A stretch of DNA of 64,000 bases, from positions 964,273 through 1,028,272 of the forward strand of contig NZ_JAKEDS010000001.1 of the NCBI RefSeq assembly GCF_021462415.1, read 5' to 3'. This DNA is from Rhodohalobacter sp. 614A (lineage in GTDB: Bacteria > Bacteroidota > Rhodothermia > Balneolales > Balneolaceae). Below are positions 49,942 to 59,550 of this stretch, in pieces (within the stretch, counting starts at the first letter, position 1; every line of letters begins with the position of its first letter). A model generated the notes under the pieces. The model saw only the letters and a list, made by a program, of their open reading frames with translations. It had not been told where the DNA came from and did not search any database. The translations under genes and the position numbers were made by a program.

Positions 49942-50628
49942 TTATACCTCCGATTCGTCTTCGGCACGCATGCTGCTTACATCCGAAACGCCGTCAATTT
50001 GTTTGATTTCAGACAGAAGCAAATCTACTCTGTCAGGATCGCGAAGCAACAGGCGGTAGGAGAGATGTGTTCTGTCCATTTCTTCATCTGACCGCTGGGA
50101 TGCTAATCGTGTTTTTAACGAATGGCGTTTCAAGAATTGCTGAAGATAATTAAGGCGGGAAAGCGGCTCTGACCACTGGAGATTCAGAATTAAATCGTAT
50201 CTCTGTCGCGAGCCAAAATTCGTAAACCAGATGAAAATCAACGCCAGGGATGCAACCGCCGTGCCCACAATAGCTGTCGAAAATTTTTGAGTGCCGCAGG
50301 CCATACCAATCACGATTAATGAAAGGATATAAGCCGTATCAAGCGTATCGCGTAAAATATTTCTGAAACGAACGATCGCAAAAACAGCGAGAAGACTAAA
50401 GGCTGTAATCAGATTGTTGTCCAGAACCATCATGACAAGTGCTACTGTAATGGGAATGATGATAAGCGAGCTCACAAAATTCCGTGAATAAGAAAGTCCG
50501 GTATGGGTGTACATGTAAATCCAGGCGAGGATCTGCCCGCACATAAACGAGAGCAGTAATCCTAAAAGCAGGGTTGGCAAATCCGTGGGGATGGGTGCCG
50601 TATCACCAAATTGAAACCATTCACTCAT
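49942..50628 (-). CDS. DUF4956 family integral membrane protein
   Basis: 228 residues with about five membrane segments (for example LLLGLLLSFMCGQILAWIYM, FVSSLIIIPITVALVMMVL, FSLLAVFAIVRFRN, AYILSLIVIGMACGT) and a soluble C-terminal region of about 85 residues with an ACT/ferredoxin-like pattern. The FAIVRFRN...RDTLDTAYI motif is typical of DUF4956. Such genes are often found next to VTC-domain genes, and here the start overlaps the VTC gene by 8 bases. The molecular function is not established. Confidence 0.87.
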   Translation of the reverse strand: MSEWFQFGDTAPIPTDLPTLLLGLLLSFMCGQILAWIYMYTHTGLSYSRNFVSSLIIIPITVALVMMVLDNNLITAFSLLAVFAIVRFRNILRDTLDTAYILSLIVIGMACGTQKFSTAIVGTAVASLALIFIWFTNFGSRQRYDLILNLQWSEPLSRLNYLQQFLKRHSLKTRLASQRSDEEMDRTHLSYRLLLRDPDRVDLLLSEIKQIDGVSDVSSMRAEDESEV

Positions 50629-51391
50629 GATAAACAGGTGTAAAATTTATGCCGTTTTCGATGTTATTGAACCGCAGACGCTCAATACTGTCTACATATT
50701 TTGAGGCCGATTCATGACGCAGATGAAACCTCTGCGTTAGCTCGCGAAGCCAGTCAGGAAATCGGTTTGTAAACTTAAGTTCCAGGATCACCATATTTCC
50801 GAATACGGAAAATTCGTTATCTAAATATGCAGGAATTCTGTTTTGGTGAACCCGGCAGGCACGGATATTTCGATCCATCGTTAAGCGTACATCATTTGTA
50901 TCTTCTGATTCGTATGCTTCCCGAAAGTAGCTTATCAGCATTTTGGGAGTCGCCCGCAGTTCTCCGGACAACATGCAAAAGTGCTCAAGTGCATCCATTT
51001 GAGTCGAGGATTTTACAACCAGGTGACTTTTCGTCGGAACGTGGCCATTCAACAAATCCTGAACGGCAGTTCTGTAAACCTGTGCGCGTTTTTTGCGGAT
51101 GACTCGATTATTTCGCTGTTTGATCTCAAAGAAAACCGGAGATTCATCACTGTTGTAATATCTGAGGCGAAGTTTGAAACGGTTGCGGTCGCCATTTACT
51201 GTTCTGTGATAGGTGTTCAATCCGGGGGAGTCGAGATACAAACTGTAAATTGCATACGACCGGTTTGGCTGACTGGCCCCATATGGATCACATTCAAGGT
51301 AATTTTCCACAAAGAAACGAATTTCCTGTGCCTTCACCTCGTTGATGCGGTACTTTAATTCAAAGCGTTGTCTTTGAAATGTTTGGTCCAT
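50621..51391 (-). CDS. VTC-domain protein (polyphosphate polymerase type, tunnel metalloenzyme fold)
   Basis: 256 residues with the tunnel-fold charged strands: RQRFELKYRI, YAIYSLYLDSPGLNTYHRT, NRFKLRLRYYN, PVFFEIKQRNNRVIRKKRAQ, and toward the end NMVILELKFTNRFPDWL. These Lys/Arg/Glu-rich alternate strands match the VTC4-like domain that makes polyphosphate from ATP in yeast. The lining residues needed for catalysis look present, but activity is inferred. It overlaps the DUF4956 gene by 8 bases, so translation is coupled. Confidence 0.9.
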   Translation of the reverse strand: MDQTFQRQRFELKYRINEVKAQEIRFFVENYLECDPYGASQPNRSYAIYSLYLDSPGLNTYHRTVNGDRNRFKLRLRYYNSDESPVFFEIKQRNNRVIRKKRAQVYRTAVQDLLNGHVPTKSHLVVKSSTQMDALEHFCMLSGELRATPKMLISYFREAYESEDTNDVRLTMDRNIRACRVHQNRIPAYLDNEFSVFGNMVILELKFTNRFPDWLRELTQRFHLRHESASKYVDSIERLRFNNIENGINFTPVYHE

Positions 51392-51546
51392 AACGGTTTT
51401 CTAACTGAATACCGGTAGAATGTGGCGGAAATGCCAAGCCACTAAAATCTCGTACGAACTATCGATACTCTCTTCAACAAAAAGATACTTCTATGAAGAA
51501 TACTGATTTGAAATGAGTTTATAAAGCCCTCTTCGAAGTGAACTTT

Positions 51547-54500
51547 TCATTTCACCACACTCATTTTTTTTACATCAGAAAAATCATCCGTAACCAGCCT
51601 GTACAAATAAATTCCACTGGCCAGCGAACCAAGATCTATATCAATGTAATGGTAACCCGCTTCGGCCGGGCGGTCTTCCAGTTTGGCTATATGACGGCCA
51701 TCAATGGAGAAAAGATCAATTTGAACGTGCTGATTCTGCGGCAAATCATACCTGATTCTCGTTTCCGGATAAAATGGATTCGGGTAGTTTTGATACAGAT
51801 AAAACTTCTCCGGCACAGGGTCTGGCTCGGGTTCGGGATCTGGTTCTTCAGTAAATAGTTGAGAGGTAACCCGGATCTCTGAGATATTCAGCATCGATCG
51901 CTGACCGCTCTCTTCATCCACACGCTGGCCGATATAATAGTATCTCCAGAGGAGTTCTACCCGGGGTTGTTTTTCGGCATCAGGAGGAAGAAATACGGGA
52001 TTGACGGCTTCAGAATGGCCCGCTACTTCGTTGCGTGAATATTCAACGGGATCTCCGGCATCATCCAGAACATCCCGAAAGGCTTCATCCGGATCCGTTC
52101 GGTACTGAAGACGTAGATTGTAAATTCTTGAATTGGGTTCCATCGTTCCGGCGGACCACTCAACATTCACCGAATCCTGGCCTTCGGTATTCAGAACCAA
52201 AATAGCGCCGCCAAGCCGTGTACCGGGATATCCCGGGTTTCCATCTTCATTACCTGTGTTGATGAACGAAAATCCATCTTCGCCGAATCCATTGATGCGG
52301 GTTCGCGAATCAAGATCGTATTCACCAAAAGTAAATCCGTCAACGGAAGCTCCTAAACCGGGATCGGCTTCATCCATATAAACAAATGCCATCGAATTCG
52401 GATAAGTACCGGCTGGTTCCTGATCACTCCATTCAGAAAACCGGTATTCCCCATCAGCAAGAATATGCGGGGTGATTTCGGTAAAATCTCTTTCCGAAAA
52501 AACGGCAGTGGCTGTATCAACCGTGTCGGGCAGAACTTCAATGTTGGGAGTATAAACTTTTGTATGGTTTACCTGCCAATATTTAAAAACCAATTCCTGG
52601 CCTGTTTCTACATTTAAAAGAACAGGTACGCCTGAAAAATAGGTGCCTGTCCAGGGAAAAGGATCGGGTAAAATTCCAGGAGTATCCGGTGAAATGTGCA
52701 GGGAGTTGACGTGAACATCCGTTTGGTATGGGTGACTGGAATCAACCGTAATCGTACTTGTTGAGTCAATCCCAAAATGATTCATGATATGTTCGCGCAA
52801 ATATTCTGGACGCTGTTGGATAAACGTGTACAGCTCATCCAGATTCTTTGTCCACGCATTGTAACCCTTCGGATAAATCCACCGTTCCATGTGATTTTCC
52901 ATCTCCGGCTCAATCAATGTTTTTATACTATCTACGATAGCTGTCATCCTTTCGGCTTGAAAAGATGTATTGAGATGATCGGCAATCCGGTTAATGAAAT
53001 TGTCTTTGAAGTTTGGATTTTGGGCCAGTCTTCTGAAAATCATGCCCGGCCATGTTTGATTGTTCTCGGGATTCTTTTCTGCCAGTATCCATTCAATCAT
53101 ATCGAACGATGCTTTGGGAATAGCTCCGTCAGTTCCCACATCATAAGCAAACGACTGATCGAGATCGTAAAACATCCACCGCCAGCGACCGTCATGTCCG
53201 GGTGGGGCGTCTTCTTTAAACGGAACTCTCAATCTCCAGAACTCCATATTATTTTGGGGCCAATCCACATTCGCGAAATAAACCTCTGCCGTGTAATAAT
53301 CCATGAAGTTATCAAGGTCTATTTTTCTTCGAACATGCCCCATGTTTTGAGAGAGCGACAGGTCTTTATTTTCGACAAAATGCAGAAGTGCTGCATACTC
53401 CTGATTGCTGCCCTCTTCTTCGGTCCACCTTCCGGAAAGGTAGTCGATATTATCGGGATCGATACCGTACACTCGCTCCAGGTAGTGGGCGTCAAACCGT
53501 TCGCGAATGTTATGAATGCCCCAGTATTCCCCGTTAATGTACACAGCAGCCGGCCGGTAAGCTTGTGTATCCATATTGAAATGCTTTACTGTAAGATGAG
53601 CTGCAGCATCCCGGATCATTGTAATTCCAAAATCATTACCGGAGTTTCGGAGAATCAGGCGGTCGTACGTTTCATAATCCTGGTCAGGAAAAACAGGATA
53701 GTTGATTCGGCTCTCTCCGTATTCGCTTCTTGCGTACACGCGAAGGCTTTTTTGCGGTAACCGTCGCGTCCAGCCTCCATGAATTCGCAGACCTACATTT
53801 TGGGAAAATCCACGATGGCCATCTGGCTCAAAAAATTCCATGGAAGCTTCGCGCTCCCAGGCATCGCCGTGCATGTAGTAATTGCCGGTATCGTCTCGTC
53901 CGTCTGCATAGCGATTGCCGGGAACGTAAATCCCGGTTTCATCGCTAAACAGGTTCCGGTTATCAGTTGCCAGAGAAATCACCGGGAGATTGTGTGTGGC
54001 CGATCCATCATCAAAAACAAAATAAGTGGATCCTGAAAAAACAGGAAGATATCCATCTTTTACGGCTTTGATTCGCAATACAGTTCCCTTCAGGATATTC
54101 CCTGCGGGGTCCTGTGACTGAAGCCATCCGCTGACATGATTGGTTCGAATGGTTGAAATATTATTGGCCTCATTACTGCGGTTTATAATAGAAATGGGGC
54201 CGGAATATATGGCGGAGTTTTCATCAGGAGTGGAGCCGTCCAGCGTGTAATAAATCGTTACATTTTCCTGGGGATGTGAAATTTCCAATTCAAACGGCGA
54301 TGTATAAAATCCCGGTGTATGAGACAATTGTGGCGGTTCAAGTTGGCCACCGGTACTTTCTGTATCGTTTGAGATGCCTGGAGTGGGCATGTCAAAAAAG
54401 ACCCAGTCGCCGGTTCCGTCTGGCTGACGGCCAATGGAAACATCAGATGGGATTTCTGTAGGGCTGAGCTGATCAACTTGTGTTCCGTCCGGATGCGTGA

Positions 54501-54882
54501 GAATGACCGTTTCACCGGAAGCAGAAATTGCAAAATTGGTATGAAGTTCTCCCCCAGCAGTATTTCTCTCTTTGTTGGACGCCCAGATCAGCATAAAATT
54601 TTTGGGTTGAATAATTGTGTCAGGGAATGTCCATTTAAAAGGCTCATCCTCGTCATCCGAAAGTCCAAATCCGGCCAGTTGAATGGTATCACTGCCTGCA
54701 TTATAAATTTCAACCCAATCCTGGAAATCTCCGTCTTCATCAGAAATGATGGAATCGTTTGAAGACATAACCTCATTTAAATAAAGGTCCTGTCCAAAAA
54801 CCGCTGTCGGGGAGTACACAAAAAGAAATGCAAATAAGAGAAATCTCAGACCAGCGAGGGTCAATAGGTTCATGAACTTCAT
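51547..54882 (-). CDS. Secreted CotH-kinase / lamin-tail protein with T9SS sorting domain (copy B)
   Basis: About 1111 residues. A signal peptide (ends near AVFGQ) precedes a lamin-tail domain (LNEVMSSNDSIISDEDGDFQ), a chitobiase-type beta-sandwich (YYTLDGSTPDENSAIYSGPI) and a CotH-type kinase domain (about 300-660). In the kinase domain are LRIHGGWTRRLPQKSLRVYA with a candidate ATP-binding lysine, MIRDAAAH, DNFMDYYTAEVYFANVDWP and DGRWRWMFYDLDQSF with candidate metal aspartates. A beta-rich region and a type A T9SS signal (LYQNYPNPFYPETRIRYDLP) end the protein. It is probably exported to the cell surface. I use the ATG at 54882; a GTG at 54891 also opens the frame. Confidence 0.88.
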   Translation of the reverse strand: MKFMNLLTLAGLRFLLFAFLFVYSPTAVFGQDLYLNEVMSSNDSIISDEDGDFQDWVEIYNAGSDTIQLAGFGLSDDEDEPFKWTFPDTIIQPKNFMLIWASNKERNTAGGELHTNFAISASGETVILTHPDGTQVDQLSPTEIPSDVSIGRQPDGTGDWVFFDMPTPGISNDTESTGGQLEPPQLSHTPGFYTSPFELEISHPQENVTIYYTLDGSTPDENSAIYSGPISIINRSNEANNISTIRTNHVSGWLQSQDPAGNILKGTVLRIKAVKDGYLPVFSGSTYFVFDDGSATHNLPVISLATDNRNLFSDETGIYVPGNRYADGRDDTGNYYMHGDAWEREASMEFFEPDGHRGFSQNVGLRIHGGWTRRLPQKSLRVYARSEYGESRINYPVFPDQDYETYDRLILRNSGNDFGITMIRDAAAHLTVKHFNMDTQAYRPAAVYINGEYWGIHNIRERFDAHYLERVYGIDPDNIDYLSGRWTEEEGSNQEYAALLHFVENKDLSLSQNMGHVRRKIDLDNFMDYYTAEVYFANVDWPQNNMEFWRLRVPFKEDAPPGHDGRWRWMFYDLDQSFAYDVGTDGAIPKASFDMIEWILAEKNPENNQTWPGMIFRRLAQNPNFKDNFINRIADHLNTSFQAERMTAIVDSIKTLIEPEMENHMERWIYPKGYNAWTKNLDELYTFIQQRPEYLREHIMNHFGIDSTSTITVDSSHPYQTDVHVNSLHISPDTPGILPDPFPWTGTYFSGVPVLLNVETGQELVFKYWQVNHTKVYTPNIEVLPDTVDTATAVFSERDFTEITPHILADGEYRFSEWSDQEPAGTYPNSMAFVYMDEADPGLGASVDGFTFGEYDLDSRTRINGFGEDGFSFINTGNEDGNPGYPGTRLGGAILVLNTEGQDSVNVEWSAGTMEPNSRIYNLRLQYRTDPDEAFRDVLDDAGDPVEYSRNEVAGHSEAVNPVFLPPDAEKQPRVELLWRYYYIGQRVDEESGQRSMLNISEIRVTSQLFTEEPDPEPEPDPVPEKFYLYQNYPNPFYPETRIRYDLPQNQHVQIDLFSIDGRHIAKLEDRPAEAGYHYIDIDLGSLASGIYLYRLVTDDFSDVKKMSVVK

Positions 54883-54958
54883 AGGGAGCACAAGCGGAGC
54901 AAAGAGTTAGGAGGAAAGTTTCATTGTTTAAAAATTGAATCATTCATAAAGAGCGGTT

Positions 54959-57900
54959 TCACTTCACCACACTCATTTTTTTTATGTCTGAAAAATCATC
55001 TGTCACCAACCGGTATAAATAGATTCCACTGGCCAGAGAGGTTACATCCACATCAATGTGGTGGCGTCCGGGTCCGGCCTGGCGGTCTTCCAGTTTGGTG
55101 ATATGACGGCCGTCAATTGAAAAAAGATCGATACGAACGTGCAGATTTCGCGGCACATCATACCGGATTCTTGTATTCGGATAAAACGGGTTCGGATAGT
55201 TTTGATATAATCGCACTTTCTGCGGCGGACCAGGATCTCCACCAAGCAATGGTTCGGAAGTCACGCTAATTTCTGAAATGTTAAGCATGGATCGTTGTCC
55301 GCTCACTTCATCATCCTGCTGGCCTGTGAAATAATATCTCCAAAGGAGTTCCACTCCGGGCTGGTCTTCGGCATCGCTGGGAAGTATAACGGGGCCGATG
55401 GTTTGTGTGTGTCCTTCCATTTCGTTTCGTTCATATTCAACGGGATCGCCATTTTCATCAAGAACATCCCTGAAGGGTTCGTCGGAATCCGTTCGGTACT
55501 GAAGCCGGAGATTGTAAATCCGTGAATTGGGTTCTATAGTCCCGCCGGTCCACTCAACCCGAACAGATCCCTGGTTTTCGGTATTCAAAAAAAGAATGGC
55601 TCCGCCCAGCCGGTTGCCCGGATAGCCGCGATTGCCGTCTTCATTTCCCGTATTGATAAACGAAAAACCGTCTTCTCCAAGACCATTGATTCGTGTTCTG
55701 GAAGTCAAATTATAAACTCCCTGTGTAATTCCTCCAACCGAAGAGTCCAAATCCGGATCAATTTCATCCATATAAACAAAGGCCATGGAAGCGGGATACG
55801 TACTCTCTGGCGATTTTGGATTCCATTCTGAGAACCGGTAGTTGCCTTCGGACAGTTGGTGTGCTTCAAAATCGGAAAGAGCAAGAGCTTTAAAGACCGC
55901 CGTGATGTTTTCAGTTGTATCCGGTAAAACGGTTAGTTCATATGAGTAGACCTCTCGGCCGTCAACATTCCAGTGAGACAGATAGTAGTCTGTTTCCGGC
56001 CGGGTTTTTAATGTAATGGGCACACCTGAAAAATAGATCCCATTCCACGGATAAGGATTTTCATCAACGCCGGGTGTTTCGGGGGAAATCAAGAGAGAGT
56101 TTACAACAACATTTCCATGATCGGGATCACTCACATCCACAGAAACGGGTGCGGTGGATTCAAGCTCAAAACGATTCAAGATATGTTGACGCAACTGATC
56201 GGGACGTTCGTCGGCAAAGGTTCGCATAACATTCACAAACCCATTCCATTGATTCATTCTCTCCGGCCGGCTCCAACGCTGAATATATTGTGGCATTTCC
56301 GGCTCAATTTGTGCCTGAAGGCGATTGATAATTCCAATCACGCGGTCTGTTCTGAATGAAGTATTCAGGTGGTCGGCCATCCGGTTGATGAAATCATATT
56401 TGAAGTTTTCGTTTTGCAGGAGATTCCAGATAATAAGATTTGGCCATTCTACATCATCGAACAAATAGCGCCGCGTTACCCGATTCAACATATTGTAATC
56501 TGCACTTTCCCCAAATCCCAGGCCCACATCCATATCAAACATCATCCATCGCCAGCGGCCGTCGTGCCCCACCGGCGCATGTTCATCATAAGGCACATGA
56601 AGCCGCCAAAAATCTACATTGCCGAAAGGCCAATCGGTATTATTGAGATAAATTTCAGCCGTGTAATAATCCAGGAAATTATCGATATCCATGAGAGTTT
56701 TAACCGAATCCATATTGGCTTCATCAGAGAGATCTTTGGAATCAATAAAGTTTACCATGCCTTGATACGGCCAGTTGTTCCCATACTGAATTTCCCAGCG
56801 ACCGGTCAGGTAATCAATCCTGTCGCCGTCTACGCCGTACACCCGTTCGAGGTAATTGTCATCGAATCTTTCGCGGATGTTGTGAATGCCCCAGTACTCT
56901 CCGTTGATGTACACCACAGACGGCCGGTGTGCCTGAGTATCCATATTAAAATGGCTGACAATGGTATGCGCAGCTGCATCGCGAAACATCGTAAAGCCTT
57001 GTTCATTTCCGGAGTTTCTCAGTAGCAGGCGTTCGTATTCATTGTACTCAAGGTCAGGAAATATTTGGTAGTTAATGCTGCCTTCCCCATACTCTCCGCG
57101 AGCGTACAGGCGAAGGGTTTTGTGCGCAAAACGACGGGTAAAACCGCCGTGGATTCTGACACCAATATTCTGTGAGACCCGGAGTTCTCCGTTATCATCA
57201 AAGAATTCGAAAGAGGATATCCGTTCCCAGTTGTCGCCGGTTTTGTAATAATTGCCGGTGTCATCGTCCCCTTCTTCATAATGCGTGCCGGGAACGTAAA
57301 TTCCCTGTTCATGGCCAAACAGGTTCAGGCTGTCGGTAGCAATGGAGATGACCGGCAGTTCATGTTTACCCTTTCCCTCGGGGAAAACGAAAAATGTATG
57401 GGTTGATTCTACCGGGCGGAACCCATCTTTTACTGCCAGTATTCGAATAACCGTACTTTTTGGGATGAGTCCGGCCGGTTCTCTGAATCCGTGCCATCCG
57501 CCCATAAATGTTGTAGGAATTGTGGAGTAAGAATTCGGCTGGCTGCTTCTGTCGGAAATAGAAATTGGCCCAGAATAAACGGAAGATTCTTCAGTTGGAG
57601 TAGATCCGTTCAGTGTATAATGAAACGTGACATCCTCTTCGTCATGAGAAAGTTCGAGGTTGAAGGCAGAATTATAAAACCCGGGCTCATGCGAAAGAAC
57701 AGGTTGATCGAGCTGCTCAACAAGGGATTCGGTGTCGTTCGCTGCTCCGGGAGTCGGTTCATCAAAAAGAAACCAGGCTCCGGTGCCATCGGGCTGGCGG
57801 CCGAGAGAGATGTCATTTCCAAGTTCCCGTTCGGGAGATTGATCCAAAAGGTCGCCGTTGGAGTGTGTAAGAAAAACTTCCTCGCCTCCCGCAGACACGC

Positions 57901-58246
57901 CATAATTTGTATGAAGCTCGCCGCCGGGAACGGATCGGTCTTTATCCGATGCCCAAACTAATATAAAATCACCGGGCTGGATGGTGATGTCGGGGAAAGT
58001 CCATTTGAATGGTTCGTCTGCATCATCCGAAAGTCCAAATCCGGAGAGATTGACCGGTGCATCGCCGGAGTTGAAAATTTCGATCCAGTCTTCGTAGTCG
58101 CCGTCCTCATCAGCCAGGGTGGCGTCGTTGGACGACATGATTTCGTTCAGCTTCAAATTCTGCGCAAAAACATGACTACCAAACACTACCGCGAATAAAA
58201 GAAACAAGCAAAAAATAGTAACAAATTTATTCAAAACGCCTCTCAA
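54959..58246 (-). CDS. Secreted CotH-kinase / lamin-tail protein with T9SS sorting domain (copy A)
   Basis: 1095 residues, a tandem paralogue of copy B with the same order: signal peptide (ends near HVFAQ), lamin tail (LNEIMSSNDATLADEDGDYE), chitobiase-like sandwich, CotH kinase (VRIHGGFTRRFAHKTLRLYA, DNFLDYYTAEIYLNNTDWPF, DGRWRWMMFDMDVGLGF), beta-rich region and T9SS tail (YQNYPNPFYPNTRIRYDVP). The C-terminal third is most similar, and the last 70 or so codons are nearly the same even in DNA. The start is a TTG (58246 with GGGAG upstream, or the TTG four codons on); no ATG is available. It is first in the minus-strand gene set. Confidence 0.87.
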   Translation of the reverse strand: MRGVLNKFVTIFCLFLLFAVVFGSHVFAQNLKLNEIMSSNDATLADEDGDYEDWIEIFNSGDAPVNLSGFGLSDDADEPFKWTFPDITIQPGDFILVWASDKDRSVPGGELHTNYGVSAGGEEVFLTHSNGDLLDQSPERELGNDISLGRQPDGTGAWFLFDEPTPGAANDTESLVEQLDQPVLSHEPGFYNSAFNLELSHDEEDVTFHYTLNGSTPTEESSVYSGPISISDRSSQPNSYSTIPTTFMGGWHGFREPAGLIPKSTVIRILAVKDGFRPVESTHTFFVFPEGKGKHELPVISIATDSLNLFGHEQGIYVPGTHYEEGDDDTGNYYKTGDNWERISSFEFFDDNGELRVSQNIGVRIHGGFTRRFAHKTLRLYARGEYGEGSINYQIFPDLEYNEYERLLLRNSGNEQGFTMFRDAAAHTIVSHFNMDTQAHRPSVVYINGEYWGIHNIRERFDDNYLERVYGVDGDRIDYLTGRWEIQYGNNWPYQGMVNFIDSKDLSDEANMDSVKTLMDIDNFLDYYTAEIYLNNTDWPFGNVDFWRLHVPYDEHAPVGHDGRWRWMMFDMDVGLGFGESADYNMLNRVTRRYLFDDVEWPNLIIWNLLQNENFKYDFINRMADHLNTSFRTDRVIGIINRLQAQIEPEMPQYIQRWSRPERMNQWNGFVNVMRTFADERPDQLRQHILNRFELESTAPVSVDVSDPDHGNVVVNSLLISPETPGVDENPYPWNGIYFSGVPITLKTRPETDYYLSHWNVDGREVYSYELTVLPDTTENITAVFKALALSDFEAHQLSEGNYRFSEWNPKSPESTYPASMAFVYMDEIDPDLDSSVGGITQGVYNLTSRTRINGLGEDGFSFINTGNEDGNRGYPGNRLGGAILFLNTENQGSVRVEWTGGTIEPNSRIYNLRLQYRTDSDEPFRDVLDENGDPVEYERNEMEGHTQTIGPVILPSDAEDQPGVELLWRYYFTGQQDDEVSGQRSMLNISEISVTSEPLLGGDPGPPQKVRLYQNYPNPFYPNTRIRYDVPRNLHVRIDLFSIDGRHITKLEDRQAGPGRHHIDVDVTSLASGIYLYRLVTDDFSDIKKMSVVK

Positions 58247-58443
58247 TTAGCTCCCGAAGTACAAATGGTTATAGAAAGATGACAAAAAAAAGAGATTGTG
58301 CAAATGGAAATTTCTCGACTTGTTATTCGTGAAAAATTCTGATCACTAGGCGTAGCATTTTTTTTGGTTTGAATTAATCCACAGAATAATTTACAATGGG
58401 ATCAAGAAGTATCGGTCAGTTCCTATTCAAGCAATCATCAAGT

Positions 58444-59002
58444 ATGAAATACATTCTACCATTTCTTTTCCTTCTGTTTGTATTCCAGTTTTTGGGCTGT
58501 TCAGATGATACCGTAAATCACTCCGAAACAGAGCTGGAAAAATCTGAGTCTACCGAACAAAAAATCGACGTCGCCGAGGATCAAACAGAAGTGTATTATA
58601 TGCACGGCACTCAGATAAGCCACCGGTTGTGTTATGCGGCAAGTTGCGAAAGTGATATTCTTGAAAGCGATACGCTGAATACATCTTTCCTCGTTCGTTT
58701 AACCTTCAGTAGTGAAAATCCCGATTCTATTTTGTTTGATGGACTTGAAGGAGTGAATACCAAACCAAGAGAAATGTTTGCCGGGTATAGTGGCGGGGCT
58801 GCATATCCCGACTGCACGGGGCCTTCAACAGAATGTGGCATGCCCGTGTAATTTGGAGTTTGAATTTTCTTCGCCGGGTGGACACTATAACGGCACTGGG
58901 AACCTTGATAACGACAGGCTGACAATACAGGCACAATATCGTTACAGAGGTGCCGGTGCAGATTATATTTTGGAAGGTCAAAAAATAGTGGAGGAAGAAT
59001 GA
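58444..59002 (+). pseudogene. Small lipoprotein, unknown family, member 1 (frameshifted)
   Basis: Reads MKYILPFLFLLFVFQFLGCS (lipobox Cys19), then EVYYMHGTQISHRL, LFDGLEGVNTKPREM, YPDCTGPSTEC and stops at 58851. The expected C-terminal strands (NLEFEFSSPGGHYNGTGNLD through YILEGQKIVEEE) continue in the next frame up to 59002. Comparison with the three other members shows one protein broken by a +1 frameshift near 58840-58850. This may be a true mutation, a sequencing error, or less likely recoding. It overlaps the next member by ATGA. Confidence 0.72.
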
Positions 59003-59532
59003 AACGGCTTCAAAATAAGAAAGGAATTTGGCTTGTCGTACTATTCTCCATTTCAGGCTTTTTAGGCCTGTATAGTTGCGATGATTCGTCTACAGATCCC
59101 GACAAAGAAGGTACAGCAATTTCCGGATTACTCTATGTAAGCGGCAATCAGATTACGAAGAGATATTCAGATTGGCCAATTCCTGAAAATGATGTGGCTT
59201 CAGTTTACACTATGCGCGTCGGATTTTTAGTGAAAATTCATTCCATCAGAGGGGAGGAAAACTCGATAAGAATGTACGGATTGGAAGGCGTTGATGTGGG
59301 AAAACGCGAAAATTACCTCTATCCCGATTGCAAGCACCCCGATGATTGTGAAATAGTAGGGATGTTTGTTGGCGAAGATTTAGAAATTGAAATCACCAAC
59401 AACGACCGATCTTACCAGGCGGAAGGGAAGATTTACCAGACGTACGATCCCTATTTAGAAATGACGGCTGTTTTTAACTATCAGAATGTAACGGTCCATT
59501 ATGAAGTAGAGGGTGGCTTATTGAGTGAATAG
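58999..59532 (+). CDS. Small lipoprotein, unknown family, member 2
   Basis: 177 residues with a lipoprotein signal (GLYSC, Cys27). The core repeats the family pattern: GLLYVSGNQITKRY, IRMYGLEGVDVGKREN, YPDCKHPDDCEIVG with two cysteines, and YQAEGKIYQT. It is predicted all-beta. I do not recognise the family. Its start overlaps the stop of member 1, so the two were translated together. GGAGGA lies directly upstream of the ATG. Confidence 0.75.
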   Translation: MKRLQNKKGIWLVVLFSISGFLGLYSCDDSSTDPDKEGTAISGLLYVSGNQITKRYSDWPIPENDVASVYTMRVGFLVKIHSIRGEENSIRMYGLEGVDVGKRENYLYPDCKHPDDCEIVGMFVGEDLEIEITNNDRSYQAEGKIYQTYDPYLEMTAVFNYQNVTVHYEVEGGLLSE

Positions 59533-59535
59533 AAG

Positions 59536-59550
59536 AACTTGGCAGAGTTG
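59536..59550 (+). repeat. Solo half-site of the intergenic repeat (AACTTGGCAGAGTTG)
   Basis: This 15-mer resembles AACCTGGTAGAGTTG at 62743 and the outer arms at 62716 and 62832. It begins a few bases after the stop of the preceding lipoprotein gene. It is probably a single arm of the same repeat type. Confidence 0.4.

Noticed and set aside
52777-53760. 327-codon open frame antisense to CotH copy B
   Set aside because: Opposite strand of a strongly supported gene; composition rich in Ile/His/Cys typical of shadow frames; no domain.
56369-57025. 218-codon open frame antisense to CotH copy A
   Set aside because: Mirrors the antisense frame in copy B because the two genes are paralogous; no independent sign of coding.
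58778-59002. Independent 74-residue gene
   Set aside because: From NLEFEFSS on, its product matches the C-terminal strands of the adjacent lipoprotein family, so it is the shifted tail of member 1 rather than a separate gene.
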